From positions 65,782,001 to 65,846,000 of the forward strand of contig OZ231127.1 in assembly GCA_965153355.1 (NCBI GenBank): a DNA stretch of 64,000 nt, read 5' to 3'. The notes beneath the pieces were generated by a model that worked only from the letters and a program-made list of their open reading frames with translations, did no database searches and had not been told where the DNA came from. Within the stretch, counting starts at the first letter, position 1, and each line of letters starts with the position of its first letter. The position numbers and the translations under genes are program-made. This stretch comes from Flaccisagitta enflata. Taxonomy: Eukaryota; Chaetognatha; Sagittoidea; Aphragmophora. Below are positions 16,111-28,800 of the stretch, in pieces.

Positions 16111-17070
16111 AATTTAAATATTTGTTGGGGGGCGAGTTCAAAGAAAAAACGGAAAAAAAGAACGTCGCTTTTCTCTTTTACTTTTTAAGTATGAAAAAGG
16201 CCGTAACTTCTAAATTATTGATGCGATTGTCCTGAAATTTGAAATACTAGCTGACGTCATGCTTCTCGACGTACGAGCAAAAAATCTCGATTGTGAACCG
16301 TCGTTAAGTTGGGCGCACTTCTTTGCCTACATTAGGCTTAAAATGGGTCGGTTTTTTTAATGATTTTTTTTACAATGTAATAGTTAGTAGAAGCACTCTC
16401 TGACTGTATATATTATTGGTAATTATTGTTTCAATAGCTGAGATCAAAGCCGGCAATAAAAATTGGTTTTGCGCACCAATCGGCTATCTTAATCCTGAAT
16501 TTTCTACCTGTCCTAACTTGTTTAATCATTAGCCCTCATATGCAAAAATTTATATACGATGATAAGGGGTTCATACACTAGGAGCATAATTTTTGTAAAA
16601 AATCCTGTCTGTCATAACCACTTGAGGTTTTGCGGAGCTCTCGGAAAAAATACCTTTACAAAAGTCTTCTTGACATGCTTGTTGCGCGATGCAGATGGTG
16701 TTTCTTTTCTGAAGTCTTAAAACATTCTATTCTATTATTATCTTCATCTTCGTTATTGAGGAAGAAAAAAAATTGAAGATTTTTCAGCTTCATTCTAACT
16801 AGTCTGTAAACAGTTTCAGAAACGGTCTCAGGTATCTAACATGCACAGAGCCCCATTCCCATGTGGGTATGGGCATGAGGCAGGATTCTTGGGGCTCCGA
16901 GCTGTCACTTTCGGGCTTTGACAGAAAAGTACTTTATACATACTACTCATAGCTGCTCATCTATGAGCGTGACTTAGAGTATTGTAGCTCATCTGTCTCA
17001 TTTAGCTCAGTCCTATTTTTCTCTGATTATAAATGTCATTAATACATAAAATTGCTCATCATCTTATTAA

Positions 17071-18155
17071 CACACTGTATGAATCGTAATAAAATTATTG
17101 CCAAGCCCAGCCCCAAATTTTATTGCTTCAGCCCCATCAAGCCCGCCTCATTGAGCCACCATGACCATCTGAAAACTGTTTCAAAGAATTCCTATAGGGT
17201 CCGTTGTTACTTATAGAGTCAGACCTTAGGTTATAATGACCTAGTTGTAAAGATAAAATAGCGAAGCCCGCAAAAAAATTGCTAAGCCCCCCAAAAATTA
17301 GGCAAGCCCCAGTTTTCCTTCTAAGAGGCTCATTTTAGTGTATGAGGAATTTACAGGTTGTAAAAGTTTCCAATTAGAAAACTGATTCACCGTCAATGCA
17401 GACGTTGCTATTAGTGTTGGAGAGAGTAGAGTGAGTGGCTCGTTCAGTACTTGAACATAGCTGTTTCAAGTGTGTGTGTGTGTGTCCGTCTGTCTGTCTG
17501 TATGTTAGTGCCTGCGTTTGCGTGTGTGTGTGCATGAATGTGTTTGCATGTGCATATGTGTATACTCCACTTAAATACACGTTTGTGTATTTTGTTGCCT
17601 CAGCACTCAAGGTGTGTGTGTGTGTGTGTGTGTGTGTGTCTGTGTGTGTGTGCGTGTGTGTTAGACTTTGTGCGTGTTTGTTACAACATTTCTGCATTAA
17701 ACAATTGAACTTAGTAACTAAGTTAGTTTCGTATATTATGAAAGAAAGAACTGTTTTGATAGGTTGTTCTTTGCATCAGCAATCTCGATTCACTTTCCTT
17801 TCCTCTTCATCTTCCTCCCACCTAACCATAGACTCATTTACTCTTTGACGCATTGTCACCAATTCCAATCGGAAACTTTGGCAGCTTAGAAATTTGTCAT
17901 ACTTTAAAAAAATGGGGCTTGCATCAAGCCCCGGGCTTGGTTTTAAAAATAAGGGGCTTAACTATTTTTTTGTTATATCCAGACTTGAAGTATCAAGAAT
18001 CTGATACTCAAACCAATGCATGACCTCAGCAAAAGTGTCTGAAACAGTCATTTGATACATATCATTGCTAGACAAGGTGGGCTTAATGGGGCTTATAGTT
18101 CTTTTTTATGGGCTTAGTAGGGGCGGGGCTTGGCGATCATTTCATACGGTGTAAC
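17071..18155. mobile_element. Foldback element with AAGCCC-rich inverted ends
   Basis: The left side has CACTGTATGAAT, then GCCAAGCCCAGCCCC and more AAGCCC motifs. The right side has the opposite strand pattern: GGGCTTAATGGGGCTT, GGGGCGGGGCTTGGCGATCA and CATACGGTGT. Between them lies (GT)n DNA at about 17468-17660. The outer ends pair as CAC-TGTATGAA against CACCGTATGAA. I found no clean target duplication, so borders are approximate. Confidence 0.5.
17468..17660. repeat. (GT)n / (GTCT) microsatellite
   Basis: Several GT runs separated by short unique DNA. It lies inside the foldback element. Confidence 0.85.
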
Positions 18156-18321
18156 AAATATTAAAAATCGCAGCAATTAAAACAAACAATTTGTGAAAAT
18201 TAGCAAATATTTGCGACTTTTTTCCTCATGGCGATAGCTGCCGTTACTGGTAATATTATGTTAGAGGTTTATTTCAAGAAACAAACATAATTGACAAACC
18301 GTCGGGATTAGACCATCATCG

Positions 18322-19083
18322 TCATGAGGCAAACCTTTTGCTTTGTTTTATATCTGAATAAGATCGCTGCCGCATCAACGGGATCATTTTGACAACGGCA
18401 TTGTCCGGCAATCTGTAATCCTCCACCGAGTATCCATCCCGCAAGTATTCGCCATTGTACCTTGCGTGAGATTTTCAACGTCAGTAGTTTCAAATGCGTC
18501 AAGTTTGTTAATCACAAACTAGGGCAAATGATAATGATAAAGGAGAAATACCAAAAGAAAGCCAGTTGGATGAAAAGAATGACAGATCGGGCAAAAGGAA
18601 AAGCGGGAAAGTAAGACAGGCAGAAAGGAAGACAGAATGAAAGAAACGCTGAAGGGCAGACAGCAAGAAAGGCAGAGATCAAGAGAGTGAGACAAAGAAA
18701 GGGAGAGAGGCGGAATCAAGAAAGGCAAAAAGGGAAATATGAAACTCAAAGGAAGAAAGAGAGAAAAGCGGAATAAAGAAGGAAAGAAAGGAAGAAAGGC
18801 AAAAATGAAATAAGACAGAGGCAGTCAGACAAAGGAAGATAGAGAGAAAAGCGGAATTAAGGAAGAAAGACAAAGGCAGGAAGAAAAGAGCTATTTAAAA
18901 GTGGGCAAACCTGAGTTGAAAGTGCGTCAACTTATCCAACTCGTACAACATGTGAAGCAGATTAGCACGCACTTTTGCAATAGTATCTGACGGTTTGCAC
19001 AAGACTGTAAACGTCTTCAGAGGAAATCGACGACTAACGACATACAGCAGCATATTCCAATCTTGATGACGGACCAAAACCAA
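18322..19083 (-). CDS. Small ubiquitin-fold protein, 103 aa, two exons
   Basis: Exon 1 is 18911-19083 and exon 2 is 18322-18460, joined by a 450-base intron with GT donor (CTCAG|GTTTGC) and AG acceptor (CACGCAAG|GTAC). The junction codon is AGG and the frame is continuous to TGA. The start ATG is preceded by an in-frame TAG 15 bases upstream, so this is a complete small protein unless further splicing occurs. The pattern is that of a beta-grasp ubiquitin-like fold: an early beta pair (MLLYVVSRRF, KTFTVLCKPSDTIAKV), an amphipathic helix (ANLLHMLYELD), then FQLRYNGEYLRDGYSVEDYR and a final strand (AVVKMIPL). There is no C-terminal di-glycine; it ends in a basic tail, so conjugation is not expected. 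I do not recognise the family. It is divergently arranged with COA4. Confidence 0.7.
18461..18910 (-). repeat. Intron of the ubiquitin-fold gene, purine-rich repeats
   Basis: From about 18540 to 18890 the plus strand is built of GAAAGGAAGAAAGGC-like units, an imperfect purine minisatellite. It fills most of the single intron. Confidence 0.75.
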
Positions 19084-19670
19084 CGCAATAAACTACTCAA
19101 AACAATATCGTCAGAACTTCTACTCAACAACTTAATCGCCTAGGCAACGCAATAACATCATCACGTGATCCCCAAAAATGAGAACCCCATTCTGTGTATC
19201 CTCCATTTTATCGGCGAGATTTTAAAGTCGCAAACCGGACCCCATCGATTAACTTTACTAGGAAAGCCAGTCAGCGCGTTCAGCGGCCGACGGCGAAGAG
19301 ACCAAGAGAGACCAGACGACTTCCAAGAGTCCCAGTTATTCAACAAGCGACGCACGGCGAATCAGCGACCGCGTAAGGATCGCGGCGCGCGACCGCATAC
19401 GGAGCGATTTTGCAACAAGTTTCCCCCTCTGGTCAACGATTCCATCCAGGTCCCACCAATGACCTTCTCAAGAACTTTCACGCCATGACTAAAACAGACG
19501 GCAATGCGTAAGCTTTACTTTTGACGCTGTGACAGTTTATCACTAACGCACTTCACTCTAGCGCACAAATGACTCCAATACTAACTATCAAACTAGAGAA
19601 AATTCAGCGCAAGTCCAGACCGGAAGTGAATGCATCAGTTGACGATCCGCGAAAAAATAAACTGAACAAA
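19084..19670. promoter_or_regulatory. Probable shared divergent promoter
   Basis: This interval separates the start codons of the minus-strand ubiquitin-fold gene and plus-strand COA4. It is GC- and CpG-rich compared with the surroundings, for example GCGCGTTCAGCGGCCGACGG near 19275 and CGCGGCGCGCGACCGC near 19381. ACCGGAAGTG at 19619-19628 matches the ETS/GABP (NRF-2) consensus, which in animals is common in promoters of mitochondrial genes. The promoter role is inferred from position and motif only. Confidence 0.55.
19569..19670 (+). other. Alternative in-frame N-terminal extension of COA4
   Basis: The frame is open from ATG 19569 into COA4. The extension is basic and contains the ETS-like ACCGGAAGTG motif, which argues that it is 5' leader or promoter rather than coding. 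Confidence 0.4.
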
Positions 19671-20061
19671 ATGAGGCGCACAAATAATCCAAACGAATAC
19701 ATCGAATCCGAAGCAACCTTGGACGACGACAATCCGGAAAAGAAAGGTATGTTACGCCTCACTAATTTGCCTTGTGCAGCGTAGAGCGCATACGGAGGTC
19801 AAGATACACAATCACCGAAAAGCTGCAACAGTTCTATCACTTCATTTTTATTTGATTTTTATTCCAGTGGTTGAAAAGAGCGGCTGCGCGGGACATCATT
19901 ACAAATTGAAGCAGTGCGTGGCCACCTACGGCGATTGGGTAAAGTGCCAAGATTTGGTCAAGACTTTCAAAGACTGCATAACCAAGGAACGGAAGCGGAG
20001 GGGTGGAACTTATAGTGACTTTTACGTGGATATGGGTACCGCAGGTGGTGGTCGCTTGTAG
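19671..20061 (+). CDS. COA4: Cytochrome c oxidase assembly factor 4 (COA4/CHCHD8)
   Basis: Exons 19671-19746 and 19868-20061 are joined by a 121-base intron (AAAG|GTATGT and TTATTCCAG|TGG). The product is 89 residues; human COA4 is 87. The second exon has a twin CX9C fold: Cys32, Cys42, Cys52 and Cys62, with GCAGHHYKLKQC and KCQDLVKTFKDC. It is followed by a basic KERKRR stretch, closely matching human COA4 in that region. The family acts in the mitochondrial intermembrane space, where such proteins are imported and oxidised by the MIA40 relay; COA4 supports complex IV assembly. I chose ATG 19671 because it has A at -3, gives the family length, and lies downstream of an ETS-like site. An upstream in-frame ATG at 19569 would add 34 residues but has a weaker context. 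The acidic N-terminus (ESEATLDDDNPEKK) is family-like. Confidence 0.88.
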
Positions 20062-20863
20062 CGCTAGCGCCGTATCAATATATAGACAGTATTGTTGAAT
20101 GAGAAGTCGGAGAAAAAAGGTTCCTTCCATCCCTTATTTGAAATATTCTGCAGCTCGAAGTATGTACTTTGTTTCCCCATCTGTTTTTAATTAAAGCAAT
20201 ATTGGCCGTTTTCCAGTGAAACTGAGAAAATCCGATTTTTGTTTCTTTGGAACTTTACTTATTTATTGTTGATTTCTTTCCTTCATTCGACTTGTAAATT
20301 GAAATAAATAATTATACCGGTCATATACCAGCGAGACGTGATTTAACCGATTTCTGAACAAAAGAATTTAGTCCAGTTGGATGATTTTTTTCTTTTTTTT
20401 TCGATAAAAGGAATTTTAAGAATGGCGAGACAAAAAGTCGAGAGATACGTGAATCGTCTGACACCTTCAAAACATCACTCGGAGAGAAATCGTGCGAAAG
20501 CTAAAAACCAGTACAGATCGTGGATTAACAAAGAAAATCAATATATAATAATTGGCACATAGACGGGGTAATAAAATAAGATCACCGACAGAGTAAAGTC
20601 GTTTTGGCCTAAAAACTCAATGACGGGGAAAATAGGTAGACCGTTTTTGTACGAGAAGCAGTTTTCTTTTTGATTTTGAAGTTCTTCATAGGAACAGATC
20701 ATCGTCATAAATAAACCTACTTGAGAGCTGAGCTATATTTCAATCGAAAGCTATTGAATTGCTATTTATCAATATTGGAGTTTAGGGGTCAGTCAGTAAT
20801 CACGAGCGAGTGGAAATCTTGCGCCGTCACGAGCAATTAATAAGAATCCGATTAGACAGTTCC
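20062..20863. other. Convergent 3' intergenic region of COA4 and UBA1
   Basis: No third gene seen. Plus-strand polyadenylation-like signals for COA4 are ATTAAA near 20190 and AATAAA near 20302. A minus-strand AATAAA (read as TTTATT at about 20261) could serve UBA1. If so, the two 3' ends would overlap. Confidence 0.45.
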
Positions 20864-21022
20864 TCAAGATTCTTCCACGCCATTAGCCGCGCCATTGGCC
20901 GTGTTTCCGACGGGCAAAATGTATTTGACGTAGGGCACTTCCACGTCTTCGCCATCTTCGTCGTCGCAGCATAATTCGATAGTCAAAGCACGAGCATGAG
21001 AGGGAATTCGCTTTTTCGATAC
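20864..21022 (-). CDS. UBA1: UBA1 coding exon 20 (C-terminus)
   Basis: [36 protein letters not shown], then an Asn/Ala/Gly tail and TGA. Acceptor GATTTCTTGCAG. The tail extends about 16 residues past the human C-terminus. Confidence 0.94.
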   Translation of the reverse strand, partial: VSKKRIPSHARALTIELCCDDEDGEDVEVPYVKYILPVGNTANGAANGVEES

Positions 21023-24000
21023 CTGCAAGAAATCAAGTCACGTTGTAGCTGTTAATGAAACCTTGCTTTGCACAGTTTAACCGTTTATGAAACGTTGCTT
21101 TGCACGTCACAGCTGTACACCTTGCTTTTGAATGAGTGCGCATTTCAATGCAATTGCGTTTGGACTTGCGCTGTTTTTAAGTGCGTCCTCGCACTTCTAT
21201 AAGAGGTCATGTCCGTTGGTTGGTCGGTCGGTTGGTCGGTCGGTCGGTCGGTAACGCAATCGTTTAAATCGCTGAAAACGGCCAATTCTGATTATTCTGT
21301 CGTCTTTCTTCATTACTATCACTTCTCATGCCTCACCACGCTCATTTTCATTCTTTTATTCATTCATTCATTCATTCATTCATTCATTCATTCATTCATT
21401 CATTCATTCATTCATTCATTCATTCATACGTTCACAAATTCTTAATCAAGCGAGGCGCACTTATTGGCCATAACTTGGCCTTGTTACTGTTGTTACCGTT
21501 CTGTATTGGCGGTGGTCGTTACATTGTTATGCAGCATATTGGTGTTCGATGTGGTTATATAGTATATTGGTGGTCGTTATTTTTAAAGTGTATTGATGGT
21601 CGTTATTGTTATCGTGTATTGATTTCGTTGCTTTAGTGTATTGGTTGTCTTTGTTGCTACATAGTGTCACAAGTTGCCTACATTGTTGTTACATAGTGTA
21701 CTGGTTGTTGTTGGAGTGTATTGGTTGTAGAGGTAAGTGTTATTTTAGTTAATGTATTGTTGTTGTTGATAAAGTGTATATTGGTTGATGCAGTACACTG
21801 CTGTCTGACAAAGAATTTGAGACAGGAATGACATCTTTCTGGTTTCTTTTTTCATTTTTGTGTTGGTCGTGGGCATACAAATTAGGAACTATCCAGATAA
21901 AAATCATTCCTAAAGAGATTTTTGAAAGAATAACACGATCAGCAACTTTTAGTCGTACGTAAATCACATTATTTTTGAGGTCCCTAATTTTGCTGGTTTC
22001 CCATTCTGAGTTTCTATTCTAAAACAGGAATTTAAAAAGTCTGTCAATGAAAGTTTGCGAAAACATTTGGACTTTTCCTGAACTAATGGCAACTTGGGAA
22101 TTGATGTGCGATAAGCTACACACTGTGCTTTTATGTAAATTCTCAGTGGAAAGTCATATAACTGTGGGTTTTTCTGCATTTTTGAGCAGTATTGGGATGT
22201 AAGAGCATGTAACTAGCAAAAATAAAATCATTCCCCAAGCGCTTTTTGAGTAATCTTTAAAACAGAAAAAAATTAAACTTATTTGTAATGCAGATTCTAA
22301 TGAGTTGTATTGGCTCATTTTTTGATTCCATATTGTTATTCTATACAAAATTTCCTTTCATTTGATAGGTCACACTATATGGTTTTATATAGAAATTAGG
22401 TTTTCATATTTTGAGCCACCGTTACTTTTTTGTAACGGTGACTCAAAAAATGAAAATTTTAATTCTTTGCAAAAGTATAAAGTGCGACCTATCAAATGAA
22501 AGGGAATTTTGCATAGATTAACAATATAGAATCAGAAATTTAGTCAACACATCCCAAAAGAATCTGCATTGAAATTTGGTATATTTTTTTCTGATTTTGA
22601 AGGTTACTCAAAAAGCGCTCAGGGAATGATTTTGTTTTTGCTAGTTACATGCTCTTACACCCCAATACTGCTCAAAAATGCAGAAAAACCCACAGTTATA
22701 TGACTTTTCACTCAGAATTGTTTTAAAAGCACAGTGTACAAAGCGTGCACTTAGGTACCACTTTTAGCTACTTTTGTTTACATCATCTTCCAGAACTGGC
22801 GACTCTTTCTAATGAATTAGTATAATGGAACATAAAAAATTTTGCCAGTTAATTAGAATTTTTTGACAGCATATTGTTAATCCTGATAAGGTTCCCTTTT
22901 ATTTGGTAGGTCACACTATGGGGTTTTAAAAAGAAATAAAATACTCATTTTTAGTTGCGGACACGCAACTCTATAAGAGGCTTTGTCCGTCCGTCCGTCC
23001 GTCGGTCCGTCCGTCCGTCCGTCGGTCCGTCCGTCCGTAACCATCGAGTCGAAAAGTGGGAAAACGCGCATTTCCGCCCCTGCCCACCCGTCCGCAACTG
23101 ATGGCCGTGTATCCGGCCTTGTCTAAGCCATTGTTACAAAATTGGAACCGTGGCTTAAAATATAAAAATTCGATTTTTTTTATGAAAACCATATACAGTA
23201 TATGTAGTGCGACCTGTCTAATGAAACGGAATTGTATCAGGATTGACAATATGCCGTCCAAAAATGAGTCAAATCAACCTGCTAAATTCTTTATGCGAAA
23301 TGGAGCTAAAATTTAGAATGATTTTTTTTTTCAAAAACCGCTCTAAAAATGATTTTTCACTGGATAGTTCTTGATTTATATACCCATGACCTATACAAAA
23401 ATGAAAAACAAAAACCCCAGGGTAATATCATTCCTGTCTCGAATCCTCCGTCAGACAGCAGTGGGTAGCATGCCATTACGTCATCGATATAAAGATCAAA
23501 GCGGACGCGAAAAGTCGACAAAAGTAAAAAAGCATTTAATGGTACTGGAAATGAGCATGGAAGTCGTACCTTTTGCACAATATCGGAGATGTTCATATTC
23601 ATACGCTCTTCCCTCTTATCTTTACCCATGAAGAAGGAATACAGCATACAAACTCCTTGGGACATCATCGTGACTTCCAACTTGTACTCCTCCTGCAGGG
23701 CAAAATTTGGTGAAACGTTAAGACGAGCGCAAAAGCTGAAGGAACAAATCGGAGTATACGTCCGAGGCCAACCCTTCGTTAGTGCATTCATGCAAAGCAA
23801 AATGTGTATGATGGCTGAGCCTATTCATTAGCAAAACACCCCCTCCGGCCGTTACAAACACATATCAGCATCCGTACCTTGAAGTGATCGAGGAATTTCT
23901 GCATGGTCATCTCTCCTTGGATTTCGAACGAGTCCCAAAGAGTCCACTTTTTGCCTGGAAATTCCTTGACTGGGGCGGCGATGGGTTCGGAGAAGGCGAA

Positions 24001-25366
24001 CAACGGCAACGCCAAATTCACAAAACCGTTCTTGTACGACTCGATCTTCTTATGGCCTGAGGCGCAAGAAATTTTAAATCTGATTAGGGATTCCCCTCTG
24101 ATTAGTGATTCCCCTAATTCAGTGGTGAAAGGAATGCCGCAAAATCACTGAGTCGTTGTTGAGCGGCCGTCCAATTTCAATCGCATTTCAATGACAACAG
24201 AATTAAGCCCACTTGTAACTTCATTACTACTTTATTCATTACCAACAGCTAACAGCACGTTAAGCGCACTTGTTAGTTGTTCAAATAACTATCTATTACT
24301 TCATCATAAACATGTTTAGCTGGCAATCAAATTATCCGCTCTAGACGACAAAATGAATCAATTTTGAACGCAGGTCTCCTCCAAAGCATTGTCGCGAAGT
24401 CAATTGCAATTTACCTTGAATGACTTTGTAAAGTTCGAGGCAGTCGAGTCCGGTAACAAGCGAGGTCGTTGTCGCGATGGCAGGAATGATTTTTCCTGAA
24501 AAAGAAAGTCGAGAATCAGTCTATCGACAAAATCAAGAGCTTCATCGCCATCTTCCTCAACTTAATCCACATCGGATCTCAGTACCTAATTTTCATGAAT
24601 TTCATTATCATCATCATCGTCGTCATGTCAATCATCCTCGTCGCCATCATGTCAATCATCGTCGTCGCCATAATTTCAATCATCGTCGTTGTCATCAGGT
24701 CAATCGTCGTCGTCACGTCAATCATCGTCGTCATCGTCATCGTCGTCGTCATTGTCATCGTCGTCGTCATTGTCATTGTCATCGTCGTCGTCATTGTCAT
24801 TGTCATCGTCGTCGTCATCATTATCGTCGTGGTCATCGTCATGATTGTCGTCGGGATCCTCGTCGTCATCATTGTCACCGTCATCATCGTCAATCATCAT
24901 CGTCATCATCGTCATCGTCATCAATATCTTCATCATCATCAATATCATCACCACCATCATCAATATCATCACCACCATCATCAATATCATCACCACCATC
25001 ATCAATATCATCACCACCATCATCAATATCATCAATACCATCATCATCATCAATATCGTCATCATCAATATCGTCATTATCATCATCAATATCGTCATCA
25101 CCGTCATCATCAATATCATCACCACCATCATCAATATCATCAATATCGTCATCTCAATATCGTCATCATCCTCAATATCGTCATCATCATCAATATCGTC
25201 ATCATCATCATCAATATCGTCATCATCATCATCAATATCATCGTCATCATCATCATCAATGTCATCATCATCATCATCATCATCAATGTCATCATCATCA
25301 TCATCATCATCAATATCGTCATCATCATCATCAATGTCATCATCATCATCATCATCATCATCAATG

Positions 25367-25399
<33 letters not shown>

Positions 25400-25502
25400 A
25401 TGTCATCATCATCATCATCATCATCATCAATATCGTCATCATCATCATCAATATCGTCATCATCATCATCAATATCGTCATCATCATCATCATCAATCAT
25501 CG

Positions 25503-25579
<77 letters not shown>

Positions 25580-25778
25580 GCCATCATCATCATCAATATC
25601 CTCGTCGTCATCATCAATATCGTCGTCGTCATCATCAATATCGTCGTCATTATCATCAATATCGTCGTCGTCATTATCATCAATATCGTCGTCGTAATCA
25701 TCATCAATATCGTCGTCATCATCATCAATATCGTCGTCATCATCATCAATATCGTCGTCATCATCATCAATATCGTCG

Positions 25779-25837
<59 letters not shown>

Positions 25838-28800
25838 GTCATCGTCATCGTCATCGTCATCATCATCGTCATCGTCATCATCATCATCATCATTCGTCAT
25901 CATCAGTTACAAAAGCATGACCATCATCGCAGCCATCCCCGTCGTCGTCTTCATCATATCAATCGTCGCCGGTGTCTTCGTCTCCAAATTACCCGCGATC
26001 TGTTTGCTTTTCCTTCGATCTGCTGGCGCGATTTCGTAGTTGGCGGCTCTGAGGTTGGAGCAAGCGACGATGAAGTCTATGTGCAGGTTGCTGTCATCGT
26101 CCTTCTCGAAGTCGATTGGCGCCATCAATAAGCTCTTATCAGCTGGCGGCAGTCTCTTTATCACATCATCCATTCGATCTTGATCAACCTAAAATAATTA
26201 TCAGTAAAGGTCGGCGAATAAAGTTGAAGCTTATGAATTTTCCTCAGTATGTCGACGACGGCGACAAAACCAGAGTCAATTTTGTTATACTATCTTCACC
26301 AAAAGAAACGCGACACCCTGGGAAAGATATGATTTATTGACCATAATCTAACAAAATTTGGCAACAGAGAGTTTGTATGTCAATTAATTTCTTTTTATGA
26401 GAAACAAATCAGGCTGTGAGTCTAAATTGCAATTTCTAACGCATTTCTTCATTAACAGATTTGATAACCTTTTCTCATTTATCCACAGTTTTTGCAAGCC
26501 TAAGATATTTAAAACAGGTCTACTTTTTTGCTTGCCATTTCCAAACGGTTTGAGCTACAGAACCCAGATTGCGCTCATCTTTTAGATTTTTCGATGTAGA
26601 TTAATTTGCTTTTTGGAAAAAGTATCTAGCTTTTCCAGAAGCTGAGATAACCTAAGTTTTTTTCTATTCTTTTTTTCACAATTTTTTATCAATTCTGAAA
26701 ATGACTATTTCCCTTCTTCTGCTTGCCATTTCTAAACGCTTTAAGATACAGTTACCAGATTGGACTCATTTTGTAGATCTTTTGAAGTAGATTAATTCGT
26801 TTTTTTACAAAAGTTTCTAGCTTCTCTAGAAGCCAAGATATTCAAGGTAGAAGGTGTCGCGTTTTTTTTGGTGAAGATAGTATCATCACCGATTCATCAT
26901 CAAATGTTTTTCGGCATCTTCAGTCATACGTTAAAACCTGATTGGAACCAGCTTGTGTGAGCTCCGAGTCGTTGACCGCGATCTTGACTCCGGTGGAGGG
27001 CGTGAAAGCGGGGACTTGGACCTGGTCGATCATCGCCTTAACGGCATCCCGATCTCGGTTCTACACACGATGGAGGAATGATATCAAGGAAAAGTGGGGA
27101 GACAAAATCATGTAAAATACGTTAAGTGAATTACATTGACGCGTCTGAGCAGCGTCTAACCAATAGATCCGTCTGTCTGTCGTACATGCTCCTTTGACAT
27201 CACCAATCCTACATACTTTTGAAGAAATGCTCGACTTCTTTGATTTTGTGGTTTTAGTTTTGCCGTTCTTCTATTTGTAACATTATTATGTACAGAAGCA
27301 AGTTTGTGACAAACCTGCGGGATCTTGTACATTTCCGCCCTGAGATTGGCGCCGGTGAAAACGTAGTCGAAATGCATTTCATCGTCGGTGTCGAAAACCA
27401 GCGGGTGAGGGCATTTCTTGGGCCCAGACCAAAATAGAGCGCCAGAGGAGGTGGTTTGATCAGCGGGGAAGTTGTGCAGCAATTGAACAATCTGTAGAGA
27501 AAAACAATACCACCCCATCATCATAATTATCATCATCAGAGACGCACAGCAGTCCAGATCCCGAAGAAAAAAGGCAGAGGAGTGGGAAAAATCTGTCATC
27601 GCCGATGGAGTAAAAATGAGGACGGAATGAAAGTGGGAATAAAATCGGAGACTGCAAACAGATGAGGGCGCAAAGGCAGGATAAAGGGAGGGAGAGAGAG
27701 AGTGGAATGAACTATGGTTAGTTACAATAACCTGATTGTGGTAATCCTTCTGCCATTGTAGCCGCGCCCATTTGACGCAGTCCTGGAAGGACGCTGGTTT
27801 TTCAAGCGTTAAACAGTTGGCGATGTTTGTAAAAGTTTCCATCGGTTGCTCGCCTTGCTGCTTCATCGTCTTTTCCACGAATTTGGGATCACTGACGGAA
27901 AAAAAAGCCGAGTTATGTCTCTCCCCCTGGCCATCAAAAGGGCCTTTTTAGGAAAATTCAACGACAACAATGTGATGAGTAACAATCGAACCAACAATCA
28001 GACAGAAATAAAGACGGCCAGGCCATCATAAAGCGGTCGTTATGGGGTCATTGATGCTTCACATCTAAATCTAAGTCTACTACCTAGATCATAAGTCTTC
28101 ATCCACCCTGGGAAAAAGTTAGTTTATTCATGAAACTAGAGATGCAGAAGCGGAAGCGGAAGCGGAAGCGGTTGGAAGCGGTAGTTTGAGCATGGAAGCG
28201 GAAGCGGAAGCGCAATTTTGAAATCAAGTGGAAGCGGAAGCGGAAGCGGAAGCGAAAAATTTTTTTGAGGCCTAATAGAAGCGGAAGCGGAAGCAAAAGG
28301 ACATAATCAAGCGCTTCCGCTTCTGCTTCTGCTTCCGCTTCCACTTCAGATCCTGAAAATATTGATATATAATTTGTGTCAACTGAATATAACAAATTTG
28401 CATAGGGAATCAAAAATTACAAAAACCAAGAACGTGCGACTCTTGTAAATCAGTATAACTGAAGTCGTATGTTTTAGAAAATGCAAATTATTGACCCATT
28501 TCACAGATTTGTTATTTTTAAGAAAGACTTGTCATATTTTTTGTGACAAATCTTTGCCCTATTTTTGCTCTGATTTATGTTTCAGAGGATGATTTCGATT
28601 GTTCCAGTGATAATAAATTTGGCTATGTGTTTGCTACACATATCATTTCCCTGCTGACAATAACCATTCGTTGTATTTTAGAGATAATGTATCATAAACT
28701 AGAAATAATTGATTTAAAAGTGCATGAATAAAAAATTCAATACAATTGCGCAGCATGTCTTAACATATTTTCTACTATCTTTTATATTTCTTCGTTTTAT

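Noticed and set aside
24477-26131. Long frames of His, Ser, Ile, Met or Asp on both strands
   Set aside because: All are readings of the ATC/GTC trinucleotide array in a UBA1 intron.
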